Shown here piece after piece: positions 9,501 to 17,760 of a stretch of DNA of 64,000 bases. The notes beneath the pieces are model-generated. The model worked only from the letters and a program-made list of their open reading frames with translations, was not told the DNA's origin and made no database searches. Position 1 is the stretch's first letter, and every line of letters begins with the position of its first letter. The translations under genes and the position numbers were made by a program. This DNA comes from Flavobacterium coralii (GTDB lineage: Bacteria > Bacteroidota > Bacteroidia > Flavobacteriales > Flavobacteriaceae): assembly GCF_019891545.1 (NCBI RefSeq), contig NZ_JAHDIU010000004.1, forward strand, positions 1-64,000, written 5' to 3'.

Positions 9501-10214
9501 AAACGGTCTGGTTTCGTAAAAGTCGGGCTTGTCTGCGCTTTTAGGGGCAAACTGCTCTACGCGCGGGCCTTTAATAAAAGCAACGTTATCTTTATAGGCC
9601 GAAACAATATCATTAGGATTTTCCTGGCTTGTTTTTTTAATCAGCTTGAATAATGAAGATGGTTTTTCTTCGCCATCAATAACAAATGTGCCGTTAAATA
9701 TTTTGTGGCGGCAATGCTCTGAATTGACCTGGCTAAAGCCGAAAACCTCGCTGTCTGTTAAGTTCCTGCCCAGCTTTTCAGAAAGGTTGCGCAGGTAGTC
9801 AACCTCTTCTGCACTCAGGGCAAGCCCCTCTTTTTCATTATAAGCCGCTATATCGGTAACCTCAAGTATGGCTTCGGGCTGAATGTTGATGGTAAATATA
9901 TCCTGGTTAAGCTCTTTATACTTCTGCGAAAGCATAGGGTCGAAACCTGTAAAGCTTTCCTCTGTTTTATGGAATTCCTCTATACGCACAATACCGCTTA
10001 TGCCCATATTCTGAGTAATTTCTACAGCGTTGGTACTCCAGGGGGTTATCATGGCGGCACGCGGGCCAACAAAAAAATCCGTCAGGACGGATTTTTCTAT
10101 TTTATGTGCGTTGCCAAAAAGCCAGTTTAATTTTTGTACATCTTCTGCCGAAAGCTCGTTTTGCGACTGCACCGCAAAAACAGTATTGGTCTGGTTTCCG
10201 AAGAAATGGATCAT
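6537..10214 (-). CDS. purL: Phosphoribosylformylglycinamidine synthase, single-chain (1225 aa)
   Basis: This enzyme makes FGAM from FGAR, glutamine and ATP in purine synthesis, in the cytoplasm. It is the long single-chain form: a PurS-like N-terminus (1 to about 140), a linker with SEHCRHK at 165-171, two AIRS-like ATP-binding halves (about 200-960), and a class I glutaminase domain (about 978-1225) with nucleophile Cys1074 in GICNGCQ and His1187/Glu1189 in PHIERS. The oddity is a glycine/proline-rich stretch at residues 961-978 between synthase and glutaminase. It is encoded by a palindromic sequence, looks like an in-frame repeat insertion, and leaves both catalytic domains intact. A TATTTTTG -7 element precedes the gene; the repeat at 6374-6510 follows it. 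Confidence 0.97.
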   Translation of the reverse strand: MIHFFGNQTNTVFAVQSQNELSAEDVQKLNWLFGNAHKIEKSVLTDFFVGPRAAMITPWSTNAVEITQNMGISGIVRIEEFHKTEESFTGFDPMLSQKYKELNQDIFTINIQPEAILEVTDIAAYNEKEGLALSAEEVDYLRNLSEKLGRNLTDSEVFGFSQVNSEHCRHKIFNGTFVIDGEEKPSSLFKLIKKTSQENPNDIVSAYKDNVAFIKGPRVEQFAPKSADKPDFYETRPFDSVISIKAETHNFPTTVEPFNGAATGSGGEIRDRLAGGQGSLPLAGTAVYMTSYSRLEENRPWEKGMEERKWLYQTPMDILIKASNGASDFGNKFGQPLIAGSVLTFEHKEDARKLGFDKVIMLAGGIGYGKEDQSKKQKPKEGDKVVILGGENYRIGMGGAAVSSADTGEFSTGIELNAIQRSNPEMQKRAANAVRGLVESDNNPIVSIHDHGAGGHLNCLSELVEETGGLIDLDKLPVGDPTLSAKEIIGNESQERMGLVIGAKDIDILQRIADRERSPMYTVGDVTGDHRFTFKSATTGAKPMDFALEDMFGSSPKTIMTDKTVTANYDAPQYDKNKIHEYLNQVLQLEAVACKDWLTNKVDRCVGGRVAKQQCAGPLQLPLNNVGVMALDFNGKEGVATSIGHSPVSALVDPVAGSRNSIGEALSNIVFAPLKDGLKSVSLSANWMWACKNEGEDARLYEAVQGCSDFAIELGINIPTGKDSLSMKQKYPDGDVIAPGTVIISAAGNCNDITKVVEPVLKRNGGNIYYINLSNDSFKLGGSSFAQVLNKVGNEVPTITDAAKFKTAFNTLQKLIKEGKIVAGHDIGSGGLITTLLEMSFAEVNLGAEYDLTALNEADTVKALFAENIAVVVQADAAVETVFTANGINFTKIGAPKEGDTVTVKNGDDILTFDIAETRDTWFETSYLLDQKQSGEQKAKERYVNYKTQPLVYKFPEHFTGKILSPLSGRGAGGEAPRPKAAIIREKGSNSEREMANAMYLAGFDVKDVHMTDLISGRETLEDIQFIGAVGGFSNSDVLGSAKGWAGAFLYNEKAKAALDNFFKREDTLSVGICNGCQLFIELGLINPDHEQKPRMLHNDSRKHESGFTSVKVQENNSVMLNTLAGSTLGVWISHGEGRFDLPYEEDKYSIVAKYAYNGYPANPNGSHFDIAMMCSNDGRHLVMMPHIERSMFQWNWAYYPEGRNDEVSPWHEAFVNARKWIENR
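7287..7330. repeat. Short palindromic repeat inserted in frame in purL
   Basis: CCCCTCTC at 7301-7308 and GAGAGGGG at 7314-7321 form a hairpin inside a G/C-rich stretch unlike the surrounding codons. Translated in the gene frame it gives SPLSGRGAGGEA, a peptide not expected in this enzyme. The look is that of the dispersed CCCTCTCC...GGAGAGGG repeats of bacterial intergenic regions. Confidence 0.65.
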
Positions 10215-10242
10215 CAGTTATGTAGTTATGTTGTTGAAAGCG

Positions 10243-10250
10243 CAAAAATA
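10243..10250 (-). promoter_or_regulatory. purL promoter, -7 element
   Basis: The minus-strand sequence TATTTTTG matches TAnnTTTG and lies 28 bases before the purL ATG. No clear -33 TTG is seen. Confidence 0.55.
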
Positions 10251-10302
10251 ACTATTAATTTGATGATTTGGAAATGATTTTCTATATACAATGGTGCATT
10301 AA

Positions 10303-10962
10303 TTATTCTCTTAGTATATATAAATATGAAAACGTACCAGTGCCTCCACAACTATCTTCAGTTTTATTTTTCACCCTTATACAAAGAGAAATAGGATAGT
10401 CAGGAAGATAATCATAAATATTTTCTGAATAGTGGAAAACAAAATTGGTGTTATTGTGTGTCAGCTCAGTATTTGCAATTGGAACATTATCTGTAAGATT
10501 AAATAGTTCTAATGTAGTCGAACTTCCTTCGTCATAACATACTATTGATGGAACAAATAATATTGACTTTACATTCTGGAAGTCCATTTTATTGAAATCA
10601 TGTAGTTGCCAACTGTTATGCTCTGTATATTGCCATTCGGTACCACAAACTGCAAAGTCCGGCGACCCTAAATTAATACGAACTAAGTTATCCAGTTCAA
10701 CTGTACCTGCACCACCACTTCCATTACATAAGTAATCTGTAGTCTGTATTTCTTCACCATCGAGAACATTATTTCTGTTACTATCTAAACCTGTATTAAC
10801 TTTTATACCTCCGTTCAAGCAATTTGAGCCCGCCACTTCAATTTCTGTTGACATAAGAGAGTTCATACCAGCTGCACCATCTTCACCATCGCAGGCAAAA
10901 AATAAAACTGATGTTAATAATAAAATTTTACTTTTAATGTAATAGCCATGATTTGTTTTCAT
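10303..10962 (-). CDS. DUF7151-like lipoprotein (219 aa)
   Basis: A signal peptide ends in the lipobox LFFAC (Cys about residue 25), followed by the acidic DGEDG that in flavobacteria favours surface export of lipoproteins. Residues about 45-85 hold the pattern NCLNGGIKVNTGLDSNRNNV and DGEEIQTTDYLCNG, typical of the DUF7151 segment: two cysteines around an Asp/Asn-rich loop that resembles a calcium-binding turn. The rest (90-219) is beta-rich with four more cysteines and no recognised domain. The gene is monocistronic. A surface-exposed, metal-stabilised lipoprotein is likely; the substrate or role is unknown. Confidence 0.7.
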   Translation of the reverse strand: MKTNHGYYIKSKILLLTSVLFFACDGEDGAAGMNSLMSTEIEVAGSNCLNGGIKVNTGLDSNRNNVLDGEEIQTTDYLCNGSGGAGTVELDNLVRINLGSPDFAVCGTEWQYTEHNSWQLHDFNKMDFQNVKSILFVPSIVCYDEGSSTTLELFNLTDNVPIANTELTHNNTNFVFHYSENIYDYLPDYPISLCIRVKNKTEDSCGGTGTFSYLYILRE

Positions 10963-11039
10963 AGTAATTTTTTAATTTATTAGATTTAATTAGATATAAA
11001 TATTTAACAATTACGCTAAATCACAAATTAATACTTTGC

Positions 11040-11195
11040 CAACAGCATATCCTAATTATCATTATATTAAATTTTCCTTCATCGCCAGCAGTTTGCTGCA
11101 AAAGGTTTTATAATGCCAGCCTGTGTGCTTCGGTAAGAGGCTCTCGGCTGTAACAGCTACATCAGGCTTACTCAACACTTCCAATGATACTAATA
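11040..11195 (-). other. Possible gene remnant in intergenic space
   Basis: Downstream of the DUF1579 gene terminator, the minus strand is open for about 45 codons without a good ATG start, ending in a TAA near 11065. The peptide (with TAESLLPKHTGWHYKTFCSK) has a plausible coding composition, unlike usual intergenic DNA. It may be the 3' end of a decayed gene. I cannot name its parent. The rest of the 270-base spacer is AT-rich, with no other signal. Confidence 0.25.
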
Positions 11196-11222
11196 AAAAT
11201 CCGGCACTATGGCCGGATTTTA
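11196..11222 (-). terminator. Terminator of the DUF1579 gene
   Basis: AAAATCCGGC and GCCGGATTTT pair around a 6-base loop, and TTTTTATT follows on the minus strand, ten bases after the DUF1579 stop. Confidence 0.85.
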
Positions 11223-11231
11223 GTATTTATT

Positions 11232-11798
11232 TTAAGCTCTTCTCTTCATTACAATCTCCATGCTCTTCACTTCTTTACCATCTTTGGTATCAAACATTTC
11301 GAGCTTGCGGGTATTTTTATCTACAATAGTATAGACCTCACGCACTTTGCATGGTTTGCCGGTCATTGGGTCGGTCATTTCACCGTTAAATGTTATTGTC
11401 TTACCGTCTTTAGACAGGTTGCCGTACATTACCATCATACCGGTACCCATGTTATCTACCCATGTAGAAATGAATTTTTTTGCTGCATTATCATAAGCTA
11501 CCGTGCTTAAGCCCTCAAACGGCATACCCATCATACTGCCCGAATAACGGCCTTCCTGATAACGCCCGCCCATTACCATTTTTATGTCCGCTACAGATTT
11601 GTAGGTTTCCGGGGGAGCACCAGGTACCATCCAGAATTTCATCTCACAATCCCAGTTACCTGTTTCTTCCGCCAATAGCTGGTGTTGCTGTCCAGGAGTC
11701 ATGTAAGCCATCCAGGCCTTCTCTTCCTCTGTTTGCGCATTTGCGTTAAAGCTAAGCATGCCAACGGCAAGCAAAGCTAAGGTGTACATTTTTTTCAT
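11232..11798 (-). CDS. DUF1579 family exported protein (188 aa)
   Basis: A signal peptide (MKKMYTLALLAVGMLSFNANAQ, cleavage about residue 22) is followed by a DUF1579 domain covering almost all of the rest. The domain is a lipocalin-like beta-barrel; family features seen here are HQLLAEETGNWDCEMKFWM near the start, GGRYQEGRYSGSMMGMPFEG in the middle, and the strand-rich half with TFNGEMTDPMTGK. The family usually acts outside the cytoplasm, but no activity has been shown as far as I know. The gene has its own terminator and no same-strand partner nearby. Confidence 0.85.
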   Translation of the reverse strand: MKKMYTLALLAVGMLSFNANAQTEEEKAWMAYMTPGQQHQLLAEETGNWDCEMKFWMVPGAPPETYKSVADIKMVMGGRYQEGRYSGSMMGMPFEGLSTVAYDNAAKKFISTWVDNMGTGMMVMYGNLSKDGKTITFNGEMTDPMTGKPCKVREVYTIVDKNTRKLEMFDTKDGKEVKSMEIVMKRRA

Positions 11799-11864
11799 AT
11801 TTAATTGTTTAGCGTTTGTTGCGTTAAAAATATGAAAAAAAGGTTCCCGTTTTATAAGAATTTA

Positions 11865-13454
11865 CTATTCGGCAGCATAATATTCATAAGCACCAATATC
11901 AGGAATTCCTGTTGAGGGGTTTGGCCTTACAGCAGTTGTTATATCAGTAATAATACCAATGTTTACAGCCGCATCAATAGCATCGGAATCTTCGCCCAGT
12001 GTTAGCACATTATCAAACGGCGCTGTAAAATCAGGCGTAATACTAAAGCCGTTTGCTATAATGCACCCATCGTTATAAGCCGCAAGTTCAGGTACATTAC
12101 CATCAAACGGATACAGGCTGTTGTTGCGCAAACGGTTGGCGCTGTCAACAATTTTAATGAGGCAGTTGTTAAACCTTGTGCTGAAAGGCTCTTCTGCCCT
12201 GCGCTCTGACGAAAGCCCTAAGTTGCCCGAACCATACATAATGCAGTTATCGAACTGCGCATCCATTGCCGCTATATAAACCGCATCCGGCCTTTCTTCA
12301 TAATCGTTAAGCGCAACAGGCACCTGGTTAAAATTATTAAAATAGTTTGCAAAGGTGCAGTGCTTAAAGCTATAGGTACCGCCCAGTGTGCAGGCAAGCG
12401 AGGCTACCCCGGCGTTATTAGCCGCAAGGTTAGTTCCGCTGATATTGGCATTAACTGCCCATATACAAAAGTTGCGGTTATTGTAAATCTGCGAGTTGGT
12501 AATGGTGAGCTTCGGTATTGTGGTATCATCGCCCTGCGGGGCTTTGGCATAAATGCCGACAGTAGCGTTTTTTAGTGTAAGGTTGCTTACAGTATTCTCT
12601 TCGCCTGACATCAGTAAAATACCGAACCATTGCCCTGCTATATCTGCAAAATCAGGCTCAAGCCTGTCGCCTTCAAAAATCACTTCGTTTTCCAGTACTT
12701 CAGGGTCAGCCGACGGGGCACCGTTTATAACAAGCCTCGCACCCGGGCGTACCATAAGCCCCGATTCGTCATGAAAATGTATTCGTGCCCCCGGGTCTAC
12801 CGTAAGCGTTTCGCCATCAGGCACTGTCGCTATCCCATAAATAACATAAGGCTTGGTGTTGTTCCAGCGGTATTCATCGCCATTATTAGGGTCATTACGG
12901 TCAAGGTTAAAGCCTCTCAAAAAAACCGGGTCGCCCGGATTATCATCGCTGTCGTACCGCACTGCCTCATACTGCCCCTGCTCGTTACGTTGCGGAAACA
13001 GGAAATAAGCATCCTGAACAAGTGTTACCAGTTCTACCTTCTGGTAATTGGAGCCGTTATCAAACTCTATCCTGTCAGTATATAAAAATGTAGTATTGTC
13101 GTTAGCGTACTCGCTGTAATCTATTGTAGTTTCAATAAATATATACATACTGTCCTTTGCCAGCAGCTCTACATTGTTGAATACCTTGCCCGGCATGCCG
13201 TCTACCATAAGGCGGTATTTAGAGTCTTCGCCCTGCCCGAGGCGTATGCTCGGTATGCTTATATCTTTATTACTGCGATTGTACACTTTTAGCGTGTAAG
13301 TACTGGAGCCTATGTTGGTAAATACGGTGTCAAGGTAAACCGTATCGCGCGAAAATGAAAGGTCGCCCGTGCTGGGTTCAAATTCAAAATCGTTACGGCA
13401 TGAAGCTGTAAGCAGCGCTAAAGCAGCAATAACAAAGAGTACACAATATCGCAT
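11865..13454 (-). CDS. Parallel beta-helix lipoprotein (529 aa)
   Basis: The N-terminus is a lipoprotein signal (LALLTASC, Cys19), so the protein is anchored in the outer membrane. Residues about 25-150 form an Ig-like domain (DTVFTNIGSSTYTLKVYNRS), and 190-510 a right-handed parallel beta-helix with repeated short strands such as GIYAKAPQGDDTTIPKLTIT and an Asn ladder. The C-terminal IPDIGAYEY is typical of such pectate-lyase-fold surface proteins in Bacteroidota. Catalytic residues of polysaccharide lyases are not evident, so a binding or structural role is as likely as an enzymatic one. It is divergent from the thioesterase gene, with about 165 bases between them. Confidence 0.8.
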   Translation of the reverse strand: MRYCVLFVIAALALLTASCRNDFEFEPSTGDLSFSRDTVYLDTVFTNIGSSTYTLKVYNRSNKDISIPSIRLGQGEDSKYRLMVDGMPGKVFNNVELLAKDSMYIFIETTIDYSEYANDNTTFLYTDRIEFDNGSNYQKVELVTLVQDAYFLFPQRNEQGQYEAVRYDSDDNPGDPVFLRGFNLDRNDPNNGDEYRWNNTKPYVIYGIATVPDGETLTVDPGARIHFHDESGLMVRPGARLVINGAPSADPEVLENEVIFEGDRLEPDFADIAGQWFGILLMSGEENTVSNLTLKNATVGIYAKAPQGDDTTIPKLTITNSQIYNNRNFCIWAVNANISGTNLAANNAGVASLACTLGGTYSFKHCTFANYFNNFNQVPVALNDYEERPDAVYIAAMDAQFDNCIMYGSGNLGLSSERRAEEPFSTRFNNCLIKIVDSANRLRNNSLYPFDGNVPELAAYNDGCIIANGFSITPDFTAPFDNVLTLGEDSDAIDAAVNIGIITDITTAVRPNPSTGIPDIGAYEYYAAE

Positions 13455-13618
13455 AGCAATTAATTATTTTTGGTAAAAGTAGCTATTTCCTGTAAATAAC
13501 AGTATATCATTTTGATTGTAACGCCTGTTTGGGTGTTTTAGTCTTAACACCTGCATAAACCTGCACGCCTTACTGATTTTTTGTATTTTTACGCTTCTTA
13601 AAATAACTGGATACCCTT

Positions 13619-14047
13619 ATGGCATTTGATAAAGAAAAAGCGCTTGAAATGTGCAACCGCTATAGCAATAATACCCTGATGCAAACTCTTGAAATTGTTT
13701 ATACCGATGCAGGCGAAGGCTTTCTTGAAGCTAAGATGCCTGTTAACCCTCGGGTGCACCAGCCAATGGGACTTTTGCATGGCGGAGCAACTGTAGCACT
13801 GGCAGAAAGCGTGGGCAGTGCGGCATCTTTACTGTTCGTAAACCCGGAGTTACAGGAGGTGCGCGGTATAGAAATATCGGCAAACCATTTGCGCAGCAAG
13901 CGCGATGGTATAGTTACGGGTACAGCCCGTATTGTGCACCAGGGGCGCAGCCTGCACCTGTGGGAGGTAAAAATTACCGACGAAGAAGGAAGGCTTATCT
14001 CCTTATGCAAAATAACCAACATGGTGCTGCCGCGCAAAAAGAGTTAA
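13619..14047 (+). CDS. menI: Hotdog-fold thioesterase, probable DHNA-CoA hydrolase (142 aa)
   Basis: This is a PaaI-type hotdog thioesterase of standard length. The helix motif HGGATVALAESVGS (54-67) carries the active-site region with Glu63. Its gene lies 15 bases before isochorismate synthase on the same strand, so the most likely substrate is 1,4-dihydroxy-2-naphthoyl-CoA in menaquinone synthesis, the MenI role. That assignment is inferred from the neighbour; the fold alone would also allow other acyl-CoA substrates. No signal peptide is present. The start ATG at 13619 follows an AT-rich leader. Confidence 0.85.
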   Translation: MAFDKEKALEMCNRYSNNTLMQTLEIVYTDAGEGFLEAKMPVNPRVHQPMGLLHGGATVALAESVGSAASLLFVNPELQEVRGIEISANHLRSKRDGIVTGTARIVHQGRSLHLWEVKITDEEGRLISLCKITNMVLPRKKS

Positions 14048-14062
14048 CTCCCCTATTTTACA

Positions 14063-15121
14063 ATGACTGAATTAACAGATAAAATTAAAGATCATCTTGA
14101 AAACCAACTGCCTTTTGCTGTGTATTGCAAACCGGGAGCAAGTGTTGTTACAGGTTTGTTTGGCAGTAAAAACAGCATAGAAACCACAACTGATTTGAGT
14201 GGCAAAGGCTTTGTTTTTGCACCATTCTCCAGAGATGAAGCTGTTTTTTTACCCGCAGCGGAATGTGAGGTACTAACTCAACATATAGATTTGCCTTTAG
14301 CAGAAATTCCATCTGCACCCGAATTTACTATTGATGCAACTGCAAAAGCGGCTTTTGAAGAGTTAGTGGCAAAATGTGTTACTGCTATTAAAAGCAATAC
14401 TTTCACCAAACTGGTAGCCTCACGCACAGAAACGGTTGAGACCGATACAGATGTTGCTACAATTTTCAGGAGACTGCTATCGGCTTACCCAAATGCTTTT
14501 AGATATTGCTTTTATTCTGAAGCAACAGGGCTTTGGATGGGCGCAACGCCTGAACAATTACTGCAGGCAAATAATGATAAAATACATACTGTTGCACTTG
14601 CGGGTACACAGGTATATAACGCCGAAAAAGAAGCCGTATGGCAGGAAAAAGAGCAGGAAGAGCAACAAATTGTTACCGATTATATCACACAAGCATTACA
14701 GGAAAGCTGTACAAATATTACTGCCACCAGCCCATATACATTTCATGCAGGCAACATTGTCCATATAAAAACAGATATAACAGCACAATTAAAAAATGAT
14801 ATTGCGCTAAGCGATGTAATTAAAAAACTGCACCCTACTCCAGCCGTGTGTGGGATGCCCAAAGATGAAGCGGCTGTTTTCCTGAAAGAAAACGAAGGCT
14901 ATAACAGGGAATTTTACTCCGGTTTTCTGGGGGAACTTAATACGGATTTTGCGAGCGGACAACAGGATAAATCGGATTTGTTTGTAAACCTGCGCTGCAT
15001 GAAAATTAAGGATAGCACTACTCAATTGTTTATTGGCTGCGGTATTACAAAAGACAGTAACCCTGAAAAAGAATTTCTTGAAACCGTAAATAAAAGCATT
15101 ACCATGCGCAGGGTTTTATAA
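14063..15121 (+). CDS. menF: Isochorismate synthase (352 aa)
   Basis: The enzyme converts chorismate to isochorismate, the first step towards menaquinone. It belongs to the chorismate-binding family (MenF/EntC/PabB fold): conserved blocks include FTKLVASRTE near 113, LWMGATPEQLL near 156, the HTVALAGT strand near 176, VCGMPKDEA near 263 and GYNREFYSGFLGEL near 280. The N-terminal 90 residues are divergent, as is usual in Bacteroidota. It forms an operon with the thioesterase upstream; bshB1 follows after 47 bases. Siderophore or salicylate pathway use is not suggested by any neighbour. The rest of the men pathway is not in this window. Confidence 0.92.
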   Translation: MTELTDKIKDHLENQLPFAVYCKPGASVVTGLFGSKNSIETTTDLSGKGFVFAPFSRDEAVFLPAAECEVLTQHIDLPLAEIPSAPEFTIDATAKAAFEELVAKCVTAIKSNTFTKLVASRTETVETDTDVATIFRRLLSAYPNAFRYCFYSEATGLWMGATPEQLLQANNDKIHTVALAGTQVYNAEKEAVWQEKEQEEQQIVTDYITQALQESCTNITATSPYTFHAGNIVHIKTDITAQLKNDIALSDVIKKLHPTPAVCGMPKDEAAVFLKENEGYNREFYSGFLGELNTDFASGQQDKSDLFVNLRCMKIKDSTTQLFIGCGITKDSNPEKEFLETVNKSITMRRVL

Positions 15122-15168
15122 CACCTCCTGCTCATGTTTTTGTACCTTTACATCTTTAAACAGATAAC

Positions 15169-15885
15169 ATGAAACTAGATATACTTGTTTTTGGCTCGCA
15201 CCCTGATGATGCAGAATTAAGCTGCGGCGCCACGATAGCCAAAGAAATTTCGCTCGGCAAAAAAGTCGGGATTATAGATTTAACCCGTGGCGAGCTGGGC
15301 ACACGCGGCACTGCAGAAATTCGTGATGAAGAGGCTGCCGAAGCCGGCAGGATACTTGGTGTGGAAGTAAGGGAGAACCTGAGGTTTCGCGACGGTTTTT
15401 TCACCAATGATGAAAAGCACCAGCTTGAAGTTATAAAAATGATTCGCAGGTACAGGCCTGATATTGTGGTATGCAACGCTGTTGACGACAGGCATATAGA
15501 CCACGGCAAGGGCAGCAAACTGGTTTCTGATGCCTGTTTCCTTTCTGGGTTAAGAAAGATTGAGACATCTTTTGAAGACGAGCCTCAAGAAGCTTGGAGG
15601 CCAAAGCTGGTGTACCACTACATACAATGGAAAAACCTTATCCCTGATTTTGTTGTGGATGTTACAAGCTTTATGGATAAAAAAGTAGCGTCTTTAATGG
15701 CATATAAGTCGCAATTTTATGACCCCGACAGCAAAGAACCTGTAACGCCAATAGCCACCAAAAACTTTAAAGAAAGCATACTTTACCGTGCACAGGATTT
15801 AGGAAGGCTTATAAATACCGAATATGGCGAAGGCTTTACCGTAGAAAGGTATGTGGCAGTGAACACTTTAAGCGATTTGATATAA
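15169..15885 (+). CDS. bshB1: Bacillithiol synthesis deacetylase BshB1 (238 aa)
   Basis: This zinc enzyme removes the acetyl group from GlcNAc-malate to give GlcN-malate in bacillithiol synthesis, in the cytoplasm. The LmbE/PIG-L fold is shown by the zinc motif HPDD at 11-14 and by DDRHIDHG with His109 and His112; RGELGTRGTAEIRDEEA (40-56) is characteristic of the BshB1 branch. The C-terminus fits the family length. Bacillithiol is the main low-molecular thiol in many Bacteroidota. The gene follows the menaquinone pair by 47 bases and may be co-transcribed, though a TACCTTTA near-match to a -7 element lies just ahead. tRNA-His follows. Confidence 0.95.
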   Translation: MKLDILVFGSHPDDAELSCGATIAKEISLGKKVGIIDLTRGELGTRGTAEIRDEEAAEAGRILGVEVRENLRFRDGFFTNDEKHQLEVIKMIRRYRPDIVVCNAVDDRHIDHGKGSKLVSDACFLSGLRKIETSFEDEPQEAWRPKLVYHYIQWKNLIPDFVVDVTSFMDKKVASLMAYKSQFYDPDSKEPVTPIATKNFKESILYRAQDLGRLINTEYGEGFTVERYVAVNTLSDLI

Positions 15886-15925
15886 AAAAGTTGGCTTTTT
15901 GCTTGCAGAAAAGCAAATTCGGGCT

Positions 15926-15933
15926 TATATTTG
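15926..15933 (+). promoter_or_regulatory. tRNA-His promoter, -7 element
   Basis: TATATTTG matches TAnnTTTG exactly, with a TTG 20 bases upstream at 15903-15905. The sequence CACTCG follows. The mature tRNA starts 17 bases further on. Confidence 0.75.
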
Positions 15934-15949
15934 CACTCGCAAAATAAAT

Positions 15950-16024
<75 letters not shown>

Positions 16025-16027
16025 CTT

Positions 16028-16057
16028 AAAAGCCGGAACTGATGTTCCGGCTTTTTT
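16028..16057 (+). terminator. Terminator after tRNA-His
   Basis: AAAGCCGGAAC pairs with GTTCCGGCTTT around TGAT, followed by seven T residues. Confidence 0.92.
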
Positions 16058-16221
16058 TATTTATACTTCCTTAAAATCTTACTTTCCTCATTCTGCAAAG
16101 CATATACCCAAGTTTTAACTTTGATTAACTTTAGGTAATGTTAAACTACTGTCCGGTCTGTCTGGGTGTGCGTAATTTTGATATATATCAAAAATGAAGC
16201 GAACCCAAAAACCGAATTGAT

Positions 16222-16716
16222 ATGAAAAAGTTAAACTACATTACGATAGCATTAATACTGATGCTCACTACCATTACAGCAAATGCACAGCACAAACTCC
16301 CCGTAAATGCGGACAAGCTTATTGCCTATAAAGGCGAAATCAAATTAGATTCTGTTAAGCAGGATCTTATGGCAGAAAAAGCAGCAGAATGGCTGAGGGC
16401 GCATTATTTTTCGGGAGAAGTAGTACAGGATGAAACCGATAAAGCCCTTGTTGTAAGAGGCTTTTTCAGGATGCCTGAATTTAATGACGAAGGCACAATG
16501 TACCATGAATGCAGGATTAAGCTGGATGAAGGTAAATATACATACATGTTCCATAATTTCATTTATACAGAACCGGGCGGAGTATCTTTCCCTGCCGAAT
16601 CATATCCCGCGGGATGGAAGGGCGATGAGCGGTTTTATGAGTTAATGAACAATGGCGTAACACTTATGATAGAGGACCTCCAGAAATATATGGCATCCGG
16701 TGTAGCCTCCAGATAA
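16222..16716 (+). CDS. Exported DUF4468-like protein (164 aa)
   Basis: A signal peptide (MKKLNYITIALILMLTTITANAQ, cleavage about residue 23) precedes a single domain that resembles DUF4468, a beta/alpha domain with a lipocalin-TBP-like look: a helix with MAEKAAEWLRAHY (50-62), then strands such as KALVVRGFFRMPEF and HECRIKLDEGKYTYMFHNF, then a C-terminal helix. Role unknown; the family is common in Bacteroidota periplasm. A lipoprotein gene follows 70 bases later on the same strand, so the two may be co-expressed. Confidence 0.65.
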   Translation: MKKLNYITIALILMLTTITANAQHKLPVNADKLIAYKGEIKLDSVKQDLMAEKAAEWLRAHYFSGEVVQDETDKALVVRGFFRMPEFNDEGTMYHECRIKLDEGKYTYMFHNFIYTEPGGVSFPAESYPAGWKGDERFYELMNNGVTLMIEDLQKYMASGVASR

Positions 16717-16785
16717 ATCATCTCATTTGTGTTTGCAGTGTTAGTTTAAAATTGGTATAATTGCCTACCAATAAACCAAACACTA

Positions 16786-17760
16786 ATGAACAAACTTATA
16801 ACTTTATGCAAGGCTTTAGTTATGGTGCTGCTTTTACAGAGCTGCAACGGAACCGAAACCTTTACCGATAATGAAATTGACCCGAAGCTGCAGGAACTGA
16901 TAAGCCGTAAAAACGACAGCCTGCTTGCCGCAATGAGCAACAGCGACCTGCAATCTTTTAAAGCTTTAGGCTCACCTGATTTTGTAAAGTTCCTCCGCAG
17001 CCGCATAGAAAGTTCAGTATGGGCATTCCGTAAAGGTGTACTGAATACCGAATACAAGATTTACAAACAATACTATAACAAGCACAGCAATACAAACAGT
17101 TATGCTAAGCTTGAATCTGAAGATGGTGATTATACTTTCACTTTTAAAAACAACACCAAAGAAACCTATGTAGCCTTACTGAAGACTTCTTACATGGGCA
17201 TAGGAGATTATTTGGTGACGGTAATATATGAACTGCATGACAACCAATGGAAAGTAGATCATGTTAATGTGGGCGTTCTTGGGCAATTCGGTAAAAATGC
17301 CAGCGAATATTTCGAGCTTGCCAAACAAAAAGAAAAAGAGGGTTATCTTATAGATGCCTTGTTCTACTCTGATATTGCCATGAGTTGCCTTGAGCCTGCC
17401 GGAAAGATGATGGTATATGAGAATATAGATAAAATGCAGTATTACCAAAAAGAATGGCAGAACAGGGTTAGCAGCCAGTATAAATTTCCGCAGGTTGTAA
17501 GTGGGGTGAGAAGTAATCCGCAGATAGTAGATTTAAAACCTGTAGTAAACACAGAAGGCATGTTCCCTATGTTCAGCTATGTAACTCCTGTTCCCCTTGC
17601 GGACAAAAAAATACTTACTATGGAGTTTGAAGATATAAAGCGTGAAGTAAGAAATTTATATCCCGCACTGGATTTCAATGCCAAATACATTTACTACAGA
17701 GCGTATAATAGCCCATCGCCCGGTGCCGACTATCACGAATTTAAAGAAACTCAAAACTAA
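16786..17760 (+). CDS. Lipoprotein of unknown function (324 aa)
   Basis: The lipobox is LLLQSC with Cys20, then an acidic region. The body is a mixture of helices and strands with no family I recognise. Residues about 70-160 have the alternation of an NTF2-like or DUF-type domain (NTEYKIYKQYYNKHSNTNSY), and 170-215 is a helical segment with KQKEKEGYLIDALFYSDIAM, which could be a short tetratricopeptide-like hairpin. Its stop codon overlaps by four bases that of the convergent L,D-transpeptidase gene. Confidence 0.7.
   Translation: MNKLITLCKALVMVLLLQSCNGTETFTDNEIDPKLQELISRKNDSLLAAMSNSDLQSFKALGSPDFVKFLRSRIESSVWAFRKGVLNTEYKIYKQYYNKHSNTNSYAKLESEDGDYTFTFKNNTKETYVALLKTSYMGIGDYLVTVIYELHDNQWKVDHVNVGVLGQFGKNASEYFELAKQKEKEGYLIDALFYSDIAMSCLEPAGKMMVYENIDKMQYYQKEWQNRVSSQYKFPQVVSGVRSNPQIVDLKPVVNTEGMFPMFSYVTPVPLADKKILTMEFEDIKREVRNLYPALDFNAKYIYYRAYNSPSPGADYHEFKETQN

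Noticed and set aside
10243-10302. Purine riboswitch before purL
   Set aside because: The purL leader is about 28 bases, too short for an aptamer, and no such fold is visible.
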